Positions 50,155 to 61,500 of a stretch of DNA of 64,000 nucleotides are shown here, in pieces. The translations under genes and the position numbers were made by a program. Each line of letters opens with the position of its first letter. Position 1 is the first letter of the stretch. Source of the stretch: Pyropia yezoensis (lineage: Eukaryota > Rhodophyta > Bangiophyceae > Bangiales > Bangiaceae). A model generated the notes under the pieces. That model had not been told where the DNA came from. It was given only the letters and a program-made list of their open reading frames with translations, and searched no databases. Where the stretch lies: positions 10,445,119 through 10,509,118 of the forward strand of contig CM020618.1 of NCBI GenBank assembly GCA_009829735.1, given 5' to 3'.

Positions 50155-53100
50155 GGCAATGAATGCCCCGTGGACAAGAAGAATAGCTGCAGCGGATACG
50201 TACGCAAGCTGTGTCGCAGAATGCTATGGCAGCAGAGACGACCGAAGTGGGCAGCAACTCGGGTCAGCAGAGCGAACAAGAGCAGCGCAGCGGGTCTTAA
50301 ACCGTGTATCATATTTTCCGTGCCGGCACGTGCGCGCACTGTCAAATGCATGTTTGCAGGCCCCTCGGGCCCGGGCGTCGCCGCTTCTGCAAGCCGTAAA
50401 ATTTCACATTGCCTGCGGAGCACGCCTTGGCATCATGTAAAACGCTGCAGGGCATGCACATTTCGAGGTGAGGCCCGAACTGCGCAGAACATGAGGCCTG
50501 CGGCTGCCTCCGCACAACACGTGGATGCAATTAGCCGCGCCGTGCCCACCATAACTCGTTCGTGCAAGAAACGTGCTGCAGCATAGCAGCCCCAATTCTC
50601 ATATCGCTGTGCTACGGATCAGCTGACGCACGCAACTGGGCGGTGAGTCCTTGGAAGTGCGCTGGACGCACTCTGAGGGGGGAGGGCACGTCGGAACATG
50701 CGCCTGTGCGACGAAAACGATCACGCAGCACGGGAGAGTTGCACAAACCTTGCACAGCACGTGTTCAAGAAATGCAAAAATAGCGCTCCGTTGCACGTGC
50801 AAGCACAAGTGGAGAGCACGGGTTGCGCGAAATTTCGACAGGAACGAGTATCGGATAGCAGTGCCTGAAACGAACGGGACAGCGGGCTGGTCATGCGCTG
50901 CAGGCCGAAATGCGCGACCCTGCAAACAGGCGCATTTCTCCTGAAAAGGGGCCTGCAACAGTCTGCAAAAAAGAGGCGATCTCGGCCGCTGCAGAACGAA
51001 TATGACCGTTCTTTACATGAGAAGGTAGGCCTTGTCGTCCTGATGACGGTCTTCGAGGAGAGAAGAAACGAGTAGGAAGCACGGTCATAACGCGGCCGTG
51101 CGCGCTCTTGCACGCGGAAATCGGGCTTTACGGGGCCCCTGGGCGCCCCCCTGCAATCCCGTGCACGCCTGTTCGGGCCCGATGCACGGAAAATAAGATA
51201 CACGGTTTTAGATCCGCTGCGCAGACGTTCGAGCGTGATGCACCTGCAACACGCCAGCGCAGTGCCCGCGCTGTGCCCTCTAAACCATCGTCACGCGCAA
51301 GGCGGGATTCTCTTGATTTTCTTGCGGAGACGCTTGCGCAGCCTGGCGCGGAAGCCCTTGTTTGAAAATGTTTGTGGGTCGTAGAGCAAGTTGTTGAGCA
51401 AGATCTTGCTCACTGGCAACAGAGGCCTCTTGCATTACAGCGATCTTTCTCGTGAATTCGACATCTCGCCCAAGGTCCGCAAAGTCCGCAAATGGCATCG
51501 AAAGGGTTCCCAACAAGCGCTTGCTCAGCCTGTACAAGTCTTCGCGTGTCGATTTTTGTGTGCTTTGCCGTGCGCTTGCCCGTTACGGTGCGTACGACTG
51601 CGAGGTGCGCAACCGGGATGGGTGTGAAGCGCATGCCACAACAATACTCCTCGTATGAGAGAGCAAGCCCGCTGCGGCCCACCGCCTAGGAGTGCAGGCT
51701 TTTGCGCGATATTCGACCGAAAATGAGGCCAGAGGTTGCTGTGGGAGGGTGCGCAAGGGGCCACCCAAGCGGAAACAAGCACATTTCCGAAAATCCGCGA
51801 AGACGGTTTAGTGGGCACAGCGCCGTTGTTGCGGGATCCACCGCAAGCGCGTTTTGACCCCGGAACGCTCGTTGAGATCTTGTTGAGACCTTGTCAAGTA
51901 GCCCTCTACACCCCCCTTCACACCCTCGTACAGGTCGATCGAACATGGCTCTTGCTTTGACCCTTGTCCGATGCTTGTACACGTCTCTAGCCTGTAGGTC
52001 TGGTTATACGACGGGACGGCCCTCGGCGGTGCGTACAAGAAGATGTAAAGAAAATAAAGGGAATCGCCCACGAGGAAGAATTAACAAGGTTTGACAAGCT
52101 TTCAACAAGCCCTTTGCCGTGACAGGCATGCCCGGATTAGACCTGTGGGACGCGTACTAAGGGGAAGTACAGCTTGCACGGGGCAGCAAACCGGTCTCAC
52201 AATGCGTTTCCACGGGCTTTCCGAGTATACTTTCCTGCTGAGAGAAAGTTGAAGCGCCCACCAGACGGCCTGCGTCGCGGCTGCGATAAGGACTGGACCA
52301 GGAATGAACGAAGCTACTCCGGGACCGAGCTCAACAGAGGACGACCCGGGTGTTGGCGCCTCTGCGACAAGCCAACGCAGGCGCGTTGTTCTTCCCGATG
52401 AGCATTTCCTCTGGGACTTCTGGACCCACCAGTAGTACTTCTAAGTGCTTTACTAATACTTCCGGCGCTCCTAATAGCGAGCCTTCCCCTCTCATAGTAG
52501 GCACATTGATGGGTGAATTATTCATCATTAAGTGCGATATTGGGCCCAGGTTTGGGGTCGTTTCACCCGGGCGAGACGTCGCGACGGCGCCCCTCAACAT
52601 GGTCTCTACAAGGTCTCAACAAGCGTTCCGGGGTCAAAATGTGCTTGCGGTAGATCCCGTAACAGCGGGCACTGCGCAGCGTGTGTCTTTTGGGGTAGGT
52701 ACTACACTTTTCAGACTTTCTTCAAGCACTTGCTCGCTTGGGCCCCGGGGTCCCACCCGCAATTAAGACCCATCGAGGGCGGACACTAGGGTTCAGAGCG
52801 ATTCCGGATCAGCCATTGGCTCAGAGCACGCTGTCGAGAACAAATATGGCATATATTAAAACATCTCAGGATATCCGCTTAAGTTGTCTATGCACGTGCA
52901 GGTAACTGCCTACTTCACTACCGCCCCCCCCCCCTGCCCCCCCCCTCCCTTGCACTCTGTCTTCCACCACTTTCTGACTGTCGCCGGCACTGTTGCCGCG
53001 GGCCAACATTGGCCCTTGGGTGCTTGCTGGCGGGTGCCCTGGACACCCCTTCCGTGGAGGGGGGAGAGAGAGGGGGGGCACGGCCTCATATGCCCGCGGC

Positions 53101-53216
53101 GCGAGCGGTGCGGGCTGCCGGTTTGGCCTGGCACGTCCGCCCCTTCTCCCGCGGCGGCACCACCGGCCGCGCGAGCAAGGGCTATCCCAGGCTGCGTGCT
53201 TGTGGCTTCGACGCAT
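50155..53216. other. 3-kb gene-poor region with repeat remnants
   Basis: I find no gene that I can support. Composition is markedly less GC-rich than the gene island from about 50160 to 52900. Words such as TGCA, GCACGTGC and GCGCAAGC recur throughout, and many short frames are broken. One frame at 51537-51280 (minus, MYRLSKRLLGTLSMPFAD) is unbiased but short. A pair of inverted repeats sits at 51824-51881 and about 52606-52665. This looks like old repetitive DNA next to the retroelement nest. Confidence 0.5.
51824..52672. repeat. Foldback pair of imperfect 58-base inverted repeats
   Basis: A 58-base stretch ending GACCCCGGAACGCTCGTTGA at about 51875 matches, inverted, a stretch containing TCAACAAGCGTTCCGGGGTC near 52610-52640. 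By eye there are about seven mismatches, all transitions. The pair brackets some 850 bases with no ORF of note. It may be a decayed foldback or DNA-transposon remnant. Confidence 0.55.
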
Positions 53217-53578
53217 TGTAGCACAATAGGGAACCGTTGCACGTCCACTCTTTGGGAACACTCACCAAGGGGGATCGGCACCAACGTCACCGGGAGGCCA
53301 AGGTTGCTGTCCTTGGAGCGCAAGCCACGGGACCAATATGGAAGCCCAAATGGGAGGGGGTTGTTGTTCTACCATGGCCGGCGGTGGATTCGCCGCCGGC
53401 CCCCTCGTTATTAACCCTCGGAGACACCACTAACTACCCTCCACCCCACGATGCAAGTCCCTCTGGTCATACGTAACTCGTAGATGCCGTGACCAATACG
53501 GACTCCCAAATTGAAAGTTGAGAGCTATACGTAGTCCCCCTGTATTAGGGTCACAATACGGTCATCCATATTGCTACA
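53217..53578 (-). repeat. 3' LTR of element C
   Basis: A 362-bp LTR in minus orientation, clearly of the A family. It has the terminal dyad, the conserved GGCCGGCGG hairpin (near 53380-53405) and a TGCTACA end next to the host DNA. It is more diverged from A's LTRs than those are from each other. Confidence 0.92.
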
Positions 53579-54160
53579 TATCCCCCCCTTAGATTCGACC
53601 CGTCCTCGGGTCGATTTGCATTCGGCTTTCCGAATGTAAGTGTGTCGCGGGACCGTTCACCTGTCGGGTGCGGCTTTGCGCCCTGTCGCGAAAGACACCC
53701 CTTTTCGGGGTTGATTGAGGGGGGTGCCCCCCTTTGTGTGGTACACACGATCCGTTTTCCGGACCGTTGAATTCCCGATGCGGGTTTTGTGTCACGGCCC
53801 CCTCTTCTGGGGAGTGGTGCAAGCGGATCCGCCACCAGGCGTCTGGTGGTAGGGGAGCCCCTCTCGTGTGGACGAGTGAGTGGGGGCGGGGGCTGCCCGC
53901 GTTGCGTGGGGGCGGTTGTGGGGTGACCCCCCTTGGTTTCCCAGTGTGGGGGGGTGGCCCTGACCCAGGTGCCCGGGTGGAGCGACCTCGTAGCTCGGTG
54001 GGCGCGGGTCGTCCCGCGTTTCCGTATCGCCAGTGCCGGGCTGTGTGGTTATAAGCGCGGGTGCCTGCGCTTCCCTGGCTCGTCCCTGTTCTCCCACCGT
54101 ACCGGGCAGAGCCGGCTGCGGCTTCTTGGCACGGGAGACCCCTGCCGCCCCAGATTCACC

Positions 54161-54403
54161 ATGTCGGACCCCCAGGTGCCCGGGGGCACGGACGACCTCC
54201 TGCTTGAGGAGGAGGAGGTGATGGAGGACGACGTATCCGTCGCTCCTACCGCCGCCGAGTTCTTCCTGGCTAGCTCTTCGGAAGACGACGAGGACAACGT
54301 CACCGTCCGCGTGTCGGCGGCGGGTCCGACGGGCGGGCTGTCGTCAGTGTGCAGCGGCACGACGGCGCCGTCGGGCGGCGGCCAACCGCGTGTGTCGGCT
54401 CCT
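54161..54403 (+). pseudogene. Truncated antisense ORF of element C
   Basis: This is the first 81 codons of the A-type antisense protein, which lies on the plus strand because C is reversed. It starts MSDPQVPGG, has the acidic block LLEEEEVMEDD and the shared motif GLSSVCSGTT, and stays open until element D's LTR cuts it. Its start matches the internal ATG of A's antisense ORF, which decides the start there. Amino-acid order is conserved although the DNA differs, which suggests past selection on the protein. Confidence 0.8.
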
Positions 54404-54776
54404 TGTAGCAATATGGATGACCATATTGTGACCTTAATACAGGGAGACTACTTCAAAACCCTTGACTTTCAATTTGGGAGTCCGTATTGGTCACGGTATC
54501 TATAAGTTACGTATGACCAGAGGGACTTGCATCTTGGGGTGGAGGGTAGTTATTGGTGTCTCTGAGGATTTATAGCGAGGGGGCCGGCGGCGAATCCACC
54601 GCCGGCCATGGTAGAACAACAACCCCCTCCCATTTGGGCTTCCATATTGGTCCCGTGGCTTGCGCTCCAAGGACAGCAACCTTGGCCTCCCGGTGACGTT
54701 GGTGCCGATCCCCCTTGGTGAGTGTTCCCAAAGAGTGGACGTGCAACGGTTCCCTATTGTGCTACATTGGTGGAGC
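54404..54776 (+). repeat. 5' LTR of element D
   Basis: A 373-bp A-family LTR with TGTAGCA and TGCTACA ends. A perfect terminal dyad CAATATGG-atga-CCATATTG lies at 54409-54428; in A the same dyad has one mismatch. The inner hairpin GGCCGGCGG is kept near 54582-54607. Confidence 0.92.
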
Positions 54777-54991
54777 AGCAGGGGACGGGTTTCCGTCACC
54801 CTTGTGGTGACGCCGTCTTGGGCCCTGGCACATGGATAGGGATCCGGTCCTTTTCTTGTACTCGTGGTGTTGCGATCTGGTTGATTGTGTTGAGCGGCTA
54901 CATTTGATTGCGATCTACTGTTACTCTCCCCCAACTACCCCCTCGCTCTCTTATTCGTGGTGACTGTTACGTCGGTTGACTGATTGTGACT

Positions 54992-55936
54992 ATGTCTACC
55001 CAAGAGACGGGGAACGTTCAAGATGACAGATCGGCGTCGACGCCGACCCCGGAGCTGAACCCGGGAACCGAGATCGGTAACCCGATCGACAAATTGAGAC
55101 GCCGATGCTCTCCGGTGCCGGATCGACGTTTGGTACGGCGCGGAGGGCCGGGGGCGGCGGACCGCCTCAACCGTCCACTGCCGACCTCACTCCGCCGCCA
55201 CCTTCTCCAGGGGACTCCCTGATGGCATCATTGGCTCGTATTGAGGCCCGGTTCACCGGACTCGACGCCCGTCAAGAGCGTACGGAGGACGCAATGGCTG
55301 TGCTGATGTCAACACGCCGCACGACGGTACCCCGTCGTGCTCCTCCCACACCGGTACGGTTCGAACCGGCCGGACTACTTTCGGATTCCACCAGGGTCGA
55401 CCCCGGTGTTGCTACTCCTGGACACCCCCCGGACACGGCGGGTTATGGATCCGACTCGTCGGCCGAGTTGGAACGTAGCCATACGGAGCGCTACGCTCGG
55501 AGCACCCAGAGCGGGCTCCGCGGACATGGTCCGGCGGAAACTTACGCCGGAACAGAGTCGGCGATGGGGGGAGGTGGTACCGTATCGCAGTACCCCCTCG
55601 ACGACGGAAGTCAAGCAACTCGGGTACCCGAGGCGCCGACGCCGGAAGTTCCAGCGTCACTGGTGCAAGCGATGACAGCGCAGGTTACTGCGAGCTTACT
55701 GAAGCGGATGGAGTCCGATGAGTTTACTCATCAACTGGCCGAGCGACTGGATATCCAGGACGCTGACACGGAGATTGTCAACGATGTCTTCAGGTCGGTA
55801 CTGACTCCCGAACGTTATCGTTTGGAAGACCGATCCAATACCGTATCGGAATCGATGCGTACTACCTCGCACCGAGCTATCCGCTCTATACAGACCCTGA
55901 TGAAGGGGGTCCCTATGTTCGGGGGCCCGAACGGAC
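54992..55936 (+). pseudogene. gag: Gag of element D, frameshifted and truncated
   Basis: The frame opens MSTQETGNVQDDRSAS like A's gag. Near 55090 it loses one base relative to A (GACAAATTGAG against GACAACATTGAG) and shifts frame. The correct frame then continues from about 55105 (MLSGAGSTFGTA) to the insertion point of E, within the codons after VPMFGGPNG. The zinc knuckle is absent because of the truncation. It cannot make a working Gag. Confidence 0.9.
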
Positions 55937-56405
55937 TGTGGCAGTATTGACCCCCAGGTAGGGGGGCAACACGTGCCATGCAAGGGGCGGCAGGCCACTA
56001 GCCTGATCCGTTCCTCCCCCTGCATTTGGGTCCATATTCCCTAAGTTTGGGATAGTTAGCTTAGTAGTAAATCCAACTTGGATTTGAGGGTTTTCTGCAT
56101 TTATCGTCTTGAATTTTCGTGTGGCCCGGTGGACAGGTGCTGGGGTGGGAGATTCTGAGTGGCGAGATTCTGAGGGGACCCTGGGGGGATAAGGGGAGGG
56201 ACAGCGGGGCTTGGCCCTGCGTCCCCGTCCCGACCAAGAAACTGTTGGACCACACACCATCCTCTTGTTTGTCAGTGGGGGGTTTGCCCCACAACAGGGA
56301 CAAAGTGTGTGCGACTTGCACTTCTTCCGGTTCCCCCGACACGGGAGGCAGCCCTTGTACACCGCCCCAACTTGGGTGCCGTGTGTGTAAGTGGTTTTTG
56401 CCACA
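55937..56405 (+). repeat. 5' LTR of element E
   Basis: The 469-bp LTR starts TGTGGCA and ends TGCCACA, a perfect 7-base inverted repeat that differs from A's by one base (TGTAGCA). The primer binding site TGGTGGAGCAGCAGGGGAC follows after two T (from 56408) and is identical to that of A and D. The left boundary is set by comparing the broken gag of D with the intact one of A. Confidence 0.88.
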
Positions 56406-56524
56406 TTTGGTGGAGCAGCAGGGGACAGAGGTAAACTTTACCTCCGGGTGCACCCGGGTGTAGGGGGCCCTCTGTCTCAGAGGAACGGTGGACTTGGACC
56501 GTGTCATACGGATCGTCAGCCAAC

Positions 56525-58471
56525 ATGGCTAGCTTAGACCCCCCGTCGTCCGGGGAGTACACGGGTGACGCACGTACTTCAGTGCCTTTGAATACTGGTG
56601 AGACACAGGTGGGTTTACCTGGGGTCGCAGAGGGACTGGAGGTCCCTCAAGCCAGCAGGACTGGCGGTGCGGGCGGGCAGCAGGCCACCCCGACTCAGTC
56701 GGGAGTTCACTCGGGCGACACTTCTGATGTGGGTGGGCCGAAGTCTGGCCACCACGTGGTATACTCAGCGGGAGCGTCCCAAGGGGTGAGGACTGTCCCC
56801 GCGGGCTCCACTCGGGTTGGAGCCAACTTTGTCTTGGAGCCGTCGCCAACTAGGCTTTCGGAGGACGGCGGACCTCCGTTGGTCGGCGATGGGCTCGCGC
56901 CCATGCCCCCGGTTGAGACCCCTGAGGAACGTGGTTACCCCTCAGGTGGACTCCCGGAGGCGGACCGAGAGTCAACTGGAGTCGTCAATCCACTCCTCGC
57001 GGAAACTGTCCGTCGGGAGGCGACCAATGTGCTGCGGCAGACTTTGCCGGACCTGGTGGTCACGATGACGAATACTATTCTGAATCAGATTGTGGCGAGT
57101 TTGCCAGATGGCCTTAATGTCCAGACCGGATCGGGGCTTTCGAGCCCGCAGGCGCAGGGGGAATCCCTCCTCACGCCTATCTCGGGTCGCCCCGAACAGG
57201 GGGCGACACCTGTGACTCCCAACGAGGGAGCCACACCATACTCGGTGGGGCGTACGCCCTTCATGGGGGAGTTTCCCCCGGAAGCGCCGGCGGCTACACC
57301 AAGCGCGCCGCGCCAGACTATGGGCACTGAGGGTCAACTTACCCCAGTGCCACAGCGGCTGTTCCCTCAACGTGAGGTGCCGCCCAAGATCCAGGTAGCC
57401 AACCCGGTCTACCAGAGGATCTTTGATTGTGAGACCTACGCCCTCCACAACCAGTCGGTGGCGTATGGTCCTGACCAGGCCCGAGCCATGGGCCGTGCCA
57501 AGAAGAATGCACTTCACTCTTTTGGGCACAAAGCGGAGTGGGATGGAACTCCCCCCCTCCGTGTCTTTGAGTTCCTACGTCGTTTCACCAAAGCCTGTGA
57601 CGACAATGCCATAAGTGAAGGCATGGCTTTTTACATGCTACAGGAGTTTACGAAGGGAGACCTGCGGACAGAACTTATGGCCGTCATGCCCAGTTCCTCA
57701 AGTGGAGGCGCTGGGGAGGTGACGTCCTATTTGGAGCTCGTCAACTGGTTGTTGAGGGCCATGGTTGATGAAGCGGCGTTGGCTTTTCAAGTCGAGGAGT
57801 TTACGAAAGCTCATCAGGAAGAGGCGGAGGACGAGTTGTCCTTTGCGGAGCCAGTCCGTAAGCTCAACAATCTTTGTGGGCTTCTTCATCCACAAGCTGT
57901 GGTGAAGAGTCGGTTTGTGGAGGGACTCCATTGGTCAGTCCGGATGGAGACCCGGGAGCATAACACTGCCCGGGCGACCCTGTCCGAGTTGGCTAGGTTC
58001 GCCTACCGCAGAGGCGAGGCCTACCGCAAGTTGCGGGAGGAACAACGCCAGGAGCGTCAAGCCGAGTTGGCCAAGGAACGGGAGGAGGCGCGCCAGGCCA
58101 GAGAGTTGAGGGAGGCACGCCGAATCCGCAAGGAGAGGGTGGTAGCTGCCGTAGGAACTTCCCAGGGTATCTCTTCGTCTTCCTCAGTTGGGAAGACCCC
58201 TCCGGGAACTGATAATCGGTGTTGGAACTGCAACTCCGATGGACACTGGGCATATGATTGCCCCAAGTTGAGTAAACGCATCCAACAACTTATTAGGAAT
58301 GCGAGTAGGAAGTCGGCTACGAACGAAGTACGTTCACGCCGCGAGGGTGGGTCTCGACCGGTGGTGGCGGTCGCCACACCCTCGGCGGAGCGGGCGGACA
58401 CGTCGTCCTCGGACTCGTCGTCTTCCCCTTCGTCCTCAGATTCGGACGCCAAGTCAGCGGGAAACGAATGA
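56525..58471 (+). CDS. gag: Gag polyprotein of element E
   Basis: The product has 648 residues from the ATG at 56525 (MASLDPPSSGEYTG); the longer frame begins only with GTG. A Pro/Thr/Gly-rich N-terminal part is followed by a helical capsid-like region (about 290-500; FEFLRRFTKACDDNAISEGMA). A very charged Arg/Glu helix (about 515-545) comes next, then one CCHC knuckle (CWNCNSDGHWAYDC) near 566-579, and a Ser/Asp-rich end. The last codons GCG GGA AAC GAA TGA hold the GGGAAAC heptamer. The stop overlaps the pol ATG as ATGA. The frame is intact. Similarity to A's Gag is low apart from the knuckle and the last four residues AGNE. Confidence 0.9.
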   Translation: MASLDPPSSGEYTGDARTSVPLNTGETQVGLPGVAEGLEVPQASRTGGAGGQQATPTQSGVHSGDTSDVGGPKSGHHVVYSAGASQGVRTVPAGSTRVGANFVLEPSPTRLSEDGGPPLVGDGLAPMPPVETPEERGYPSGGLPEADRESTGVVNPLLAETVRREATNVLRQTLPDLVVTMTNTILNQIVASLPDGLNVQTGSGLSSPQAQGESLLTPISGRPEQGATPVTPNEGATPYSVGRTPFMGEFPPEAPAATPSAPRQTMGTEGQLTPVPQRLFPQREVPPKIQVANPVYQRIFDCETYALHNQSVAYGPDQARAMGRAKKNALHSFGHKAEWDGTPPLRVFEFLRRFTKACDDNAISEGMAFYMLQEFTKGDLRTELMAVMPSSSSGGAGEVTSYLELVNWLLRAMVDEAALAFQVEEFTKAHQEEAEDELSFAEPVRKLNNLCGLLHPQAVVKSRFVEGLHWSVRMETREHNTARATLSELARFAYRRGEAYRKLREEQRQERQAELAKEREEARQARELREARRIRKERVVAAVGTSQGISSSSSVGKTPPGTDNRCWNCNSDGHWAYDCPKLSKRIQQLIRNASRKSATNEVRSRREGGSRPVVAVATPSAERADTSSSDSSSSPSSSDSDAKSAGNE

Positions 58472-58504
58472 CCGTTGGAGCTCGCCGTCCGAAGCTCACA
58501 ACGG
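58459..58504 (+). promoter_or_regulatory. Probable -1 frameshift signal of element E
   Basis: GGGAAAC (58459-58465) is in the right register for -1 slippage (G GGA AAC). Six bases later a stem-loop begins. CCGTTG (58472-58477) pairs with CAACGG (58499-58504), and GAGCT (58478-58482) pairs with AGCTC (58493-58497). There is one bulged A and a 10-base loop. Slippery site, six-base spacer and 11-bp stem are the classic arrangement. After slipping the frame reads GGG AAA CGA ATG straight into pol. Confidence 0.8.
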
Positions 58505-61500
58505 CAGCCTCGGCCAAGTGGGTCAAGAGGACGAACCAACCGTGCCGGATACTGCGGCGACCTAACGGAGTCCGCCCACCTCGGGTAGGACTCCCCAAGA
58601 ACGTAGACCCGCGTCGGGTCATCGCGGTGATGACGGGTGAGAACTTCCAGGTGGCTGGACGGGTGCAACTTTCCCCCGGCCGTGCCTGCTGTGCCCGTAT
58701 CGTACTTGATACCTGGTCAGGAGCCTCCTTGATACGCAAGTCGCTATTACCAAAGGAGGTGAAGCTCCAACGCTGGAGGTCTAAAGCTGACCATCTGATC
58801 GATATTAATGGTGGGGTACTTCCCATCGTTGGTGCCGTGACCCTACCAACTAGGTTGGGGACCCATGAGGTCGACGTGACCTATGGAGTAGTTGAGAATA
58901 TATCGGTACCCCTGCTTCTGGGTACCCCTTATGTTGTTACACAAGTGCCTTTGATTTGTGGCCCTGAGTATTGGGTCAAGTTGATGAATGGGGAAACCAT
59001 CCCCATCCTTGGTAAGGGAAAGTCTGTGGCTCCTGTGACAGTCTCACAGTCGAAGCCTGTTTGCTCTGTGAGAGAAGGGTTTACTGCTACCCTGCGTTTA
59101 GCCCGTAAAGTCACGTTGCCCCCCAACTCGGTGGCGCACGTTGACGTTGTAACTGATTATACGGGGAACGGGTTGGTGCACCCTCACCCCCGTCTTGCTC
59201 GCAAGCACCAAGTGCATGTTGCCCTTGGCACGATGGACTCCAAAGCCGGAGTCCCGTGGAGGATCCACGTGATGAACCTGAGCTCGTCGCCCAAGTACTT
59301 CAAGTTGGGAGCCAAGTTCGGCTATATCGACCAACACGAGGGACCGGTAGTAGCGGTCACCCTCAACGCGGGCGCGAGTAGCGACCCGAAGTCCGGGAAG
59401 GAGAAGCATCAAGCCAAGTCGGCCGCCTCTCCTCGGCCCCATGTGAAAATGGAGGGTGTCCCACCCAGGTTGAGGGCTCAAGTTGAACGCCTCTTGGACC
59501 AATATCACAAGTTGGGGGATGGTCAATTGGGACTCATGAGAGCCACCCAACACCGGATCGAGTTGAAGCCCGGTGCACCCCCTATACGCCAACAACCGTA
59601 TAGGGGAGGACCCCGTTCAAGGGCCCTCGTTAAGGAGCAAGTCGCTCGCATGGAGGGCCTCGATGTGATTGAGCCCAACAACGCCGAGTGGGCGAGTCCG
59701 GTAGTCATTGTCCTCAAGGTTGATGGTACCCCACGGTTCTGTATCGACTACCGTAAGCTCAACGAGAGCAAGGTGAAGGACAGTTATTCCCTACCTAGGA
59801 TGGACGACTGTCTGGACTCCCTGGGGGAGGTGAACGTGTTCTCTACCCTGGACTGTAACGCGGGGTACTGACAAATTCCCATTGCCCCGGAGGACAGGCA
59901 TAAAACTACCTTTACCTGTCACTGTGGTACCTACCAGTGCAAGCGTCTACCGTTTGGCCTGTGTAACGCGCCGGCAACTTTCCAGCGCGCTATGGACATG
60001 ATTCTGGCCGGAGTACGGTGGCAGATCTGTCTCGTGTACCTAGACGATATTATTGTGTTCTCCCGCAGTCCGGAGGAACACATTCGCCATCTTGGCCAGG
60101 TGATCAAGCTACTTGCTGACGCCGGTGTGTCACTGAAGGCGAGTAAGTGCCACCTCTTTACTCAAGAGGTGGAATACTTGGGACATGTTGTCCGTCCGGG
60201 GCGTCTCAGTGTCAACGAGAAAAACTTGAGGGCCATCCGTAAGGCTCAGTACCCCCGGACCCAGACCCAGATGAGGAGCTTCCTCAGGATGTGTATCGTG
60301 TACCGACGTTTCACCAAGGGCTTCGCCAAGGTGGCGAAACCGTTGAATGAGTTAGTGAGCTCAACGCTACCGAAGAACCTGCCTCCCCCAAGTCGGGTGG
60401 AGCAGGAATCCTTTGAGACTCTTCGGGACCTTTTGCTGAAGCCCCCTATCCTGGCTATTCCCAGGTTGGGAGGCCACTACATCCTGGATGTGGACGCTAG
60501 CTACGACCAACTTGGTTGTGTGTTGCTTCAACAGCAGCCGGACAAGGAGTACTTGCCGGTGGGATACTTCAGCAAGGGGCTGAACTCGGCCGAGAAGAAC
60601 TACGGAGTCACCGAGTTGGAAGGACTCGCAGTGGTATGGGCGGTGACGTCACTTCGTCACTACCTAGAGGGTGAGAAGTTCCTCATCCGCTGTGACCACC
60701 GCGCGTTGCAGTTCATCTTCAAGACGGACTGTACGAACACTCGTCTCAACTGGTGGAGGGTGCGACTGGCACCATTCAACTTTGATATTGAGTACCGACC
60801 TGGCAGGCAACATGCCCTTGCCGACGGCCTCTCTCGGGTACCTACCGAGGGGCTGGACACTAACCCAGTCGATGAGGACATCCCCATCGTGGGGGTAGTC
60901 ACGCGCTCGGGTCAGGCGTTGAACCCCGAGGCGCCAGGGAACAAGAAGTACTTGCCCCTGTCCCTGGACGCGGTGGTGAAGGCCCAGGCCGAGGATCCCT
61001 TCTGCAAGTCGCAGAGGGATCCACTGGATACAGTGGCGGAGACGCGGTTCTTTCTGGGAGACGATGGCCTCCTCATGAGGAGGGGGGTATTCCAGGGGAC
61101 CGAACAACTTGTGGTCCCCGCATCCCTCAAGGACAGTATCCTTGAGAGGGAGCATAACGCTCCCACAGGTGGACACCTGGGGTCTATTAAACTGTATCAG
61201 ACCCTGAGGACCAGGTACTACTGGCCGTCCATGGTGGAGGACATCTACAGTTGGGTGGCTGCCTGCACAAGTTGTGCACAGAACCGTCTGATGGAACGAC
61301 GGCCTACTACGGCTATGCTGTTGTTCCCGGCCAAGGAGCCCTTTGCCGCGTTGGCGATGGACATCCTTGGGCCACTGCCAGTGACCGAGGAGGGCAACCA
61401 GTACCTCCTGGTTACCTGTGACCGCTTCACGAAACTTACGCGAGCGATCCCACTGGCAGAGATCACGGCCATGTCGGTCGTGTCAGCCTTCCTAGATCAC

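Larger units (their letters stand above)
53217..54403 (-). mobile_element. Element C: reversed A-family fragment with its 3' LTR
   Basis: On the minus strand this reads antisense-ORF start region, polypurine tract (53579-53594) and 3' LTR (53578-53217), in the order of element A's right end. The LTR keeps TGTAGCA and TGCTACA ends. The fragment is cut at 54403 by the 5' LTR of element D in plus orientation; the rest of C is not in the window. The five bases outside the LTR are CGCAT, a possible target duplication whose partner is out of view. Confidence 0.88.
54404..55936 (+). mobile_element. Element D: A-family 5' LTR and gag, cut by element E
   Basis: The 5' LTR (54404-54776), primer binding site (from 54778), leader and first part of gag match element A in order. 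The element inserted head-on into C; the five bases before its LTR are CTCCT. At 55936 it is cut by the LTR of element E, so pol and the 3' LTR, if kept, lie beyond the window. Confidence 0.9.

Noticed and set aside
53217..54776. Single element with two inverted LTRs made by autointegration
   Set aside because: LTRs of C (362 bp) and D (373 bp) differ substantially in sequence and length, so they come from separate insertions; kept only as a minor alternative.
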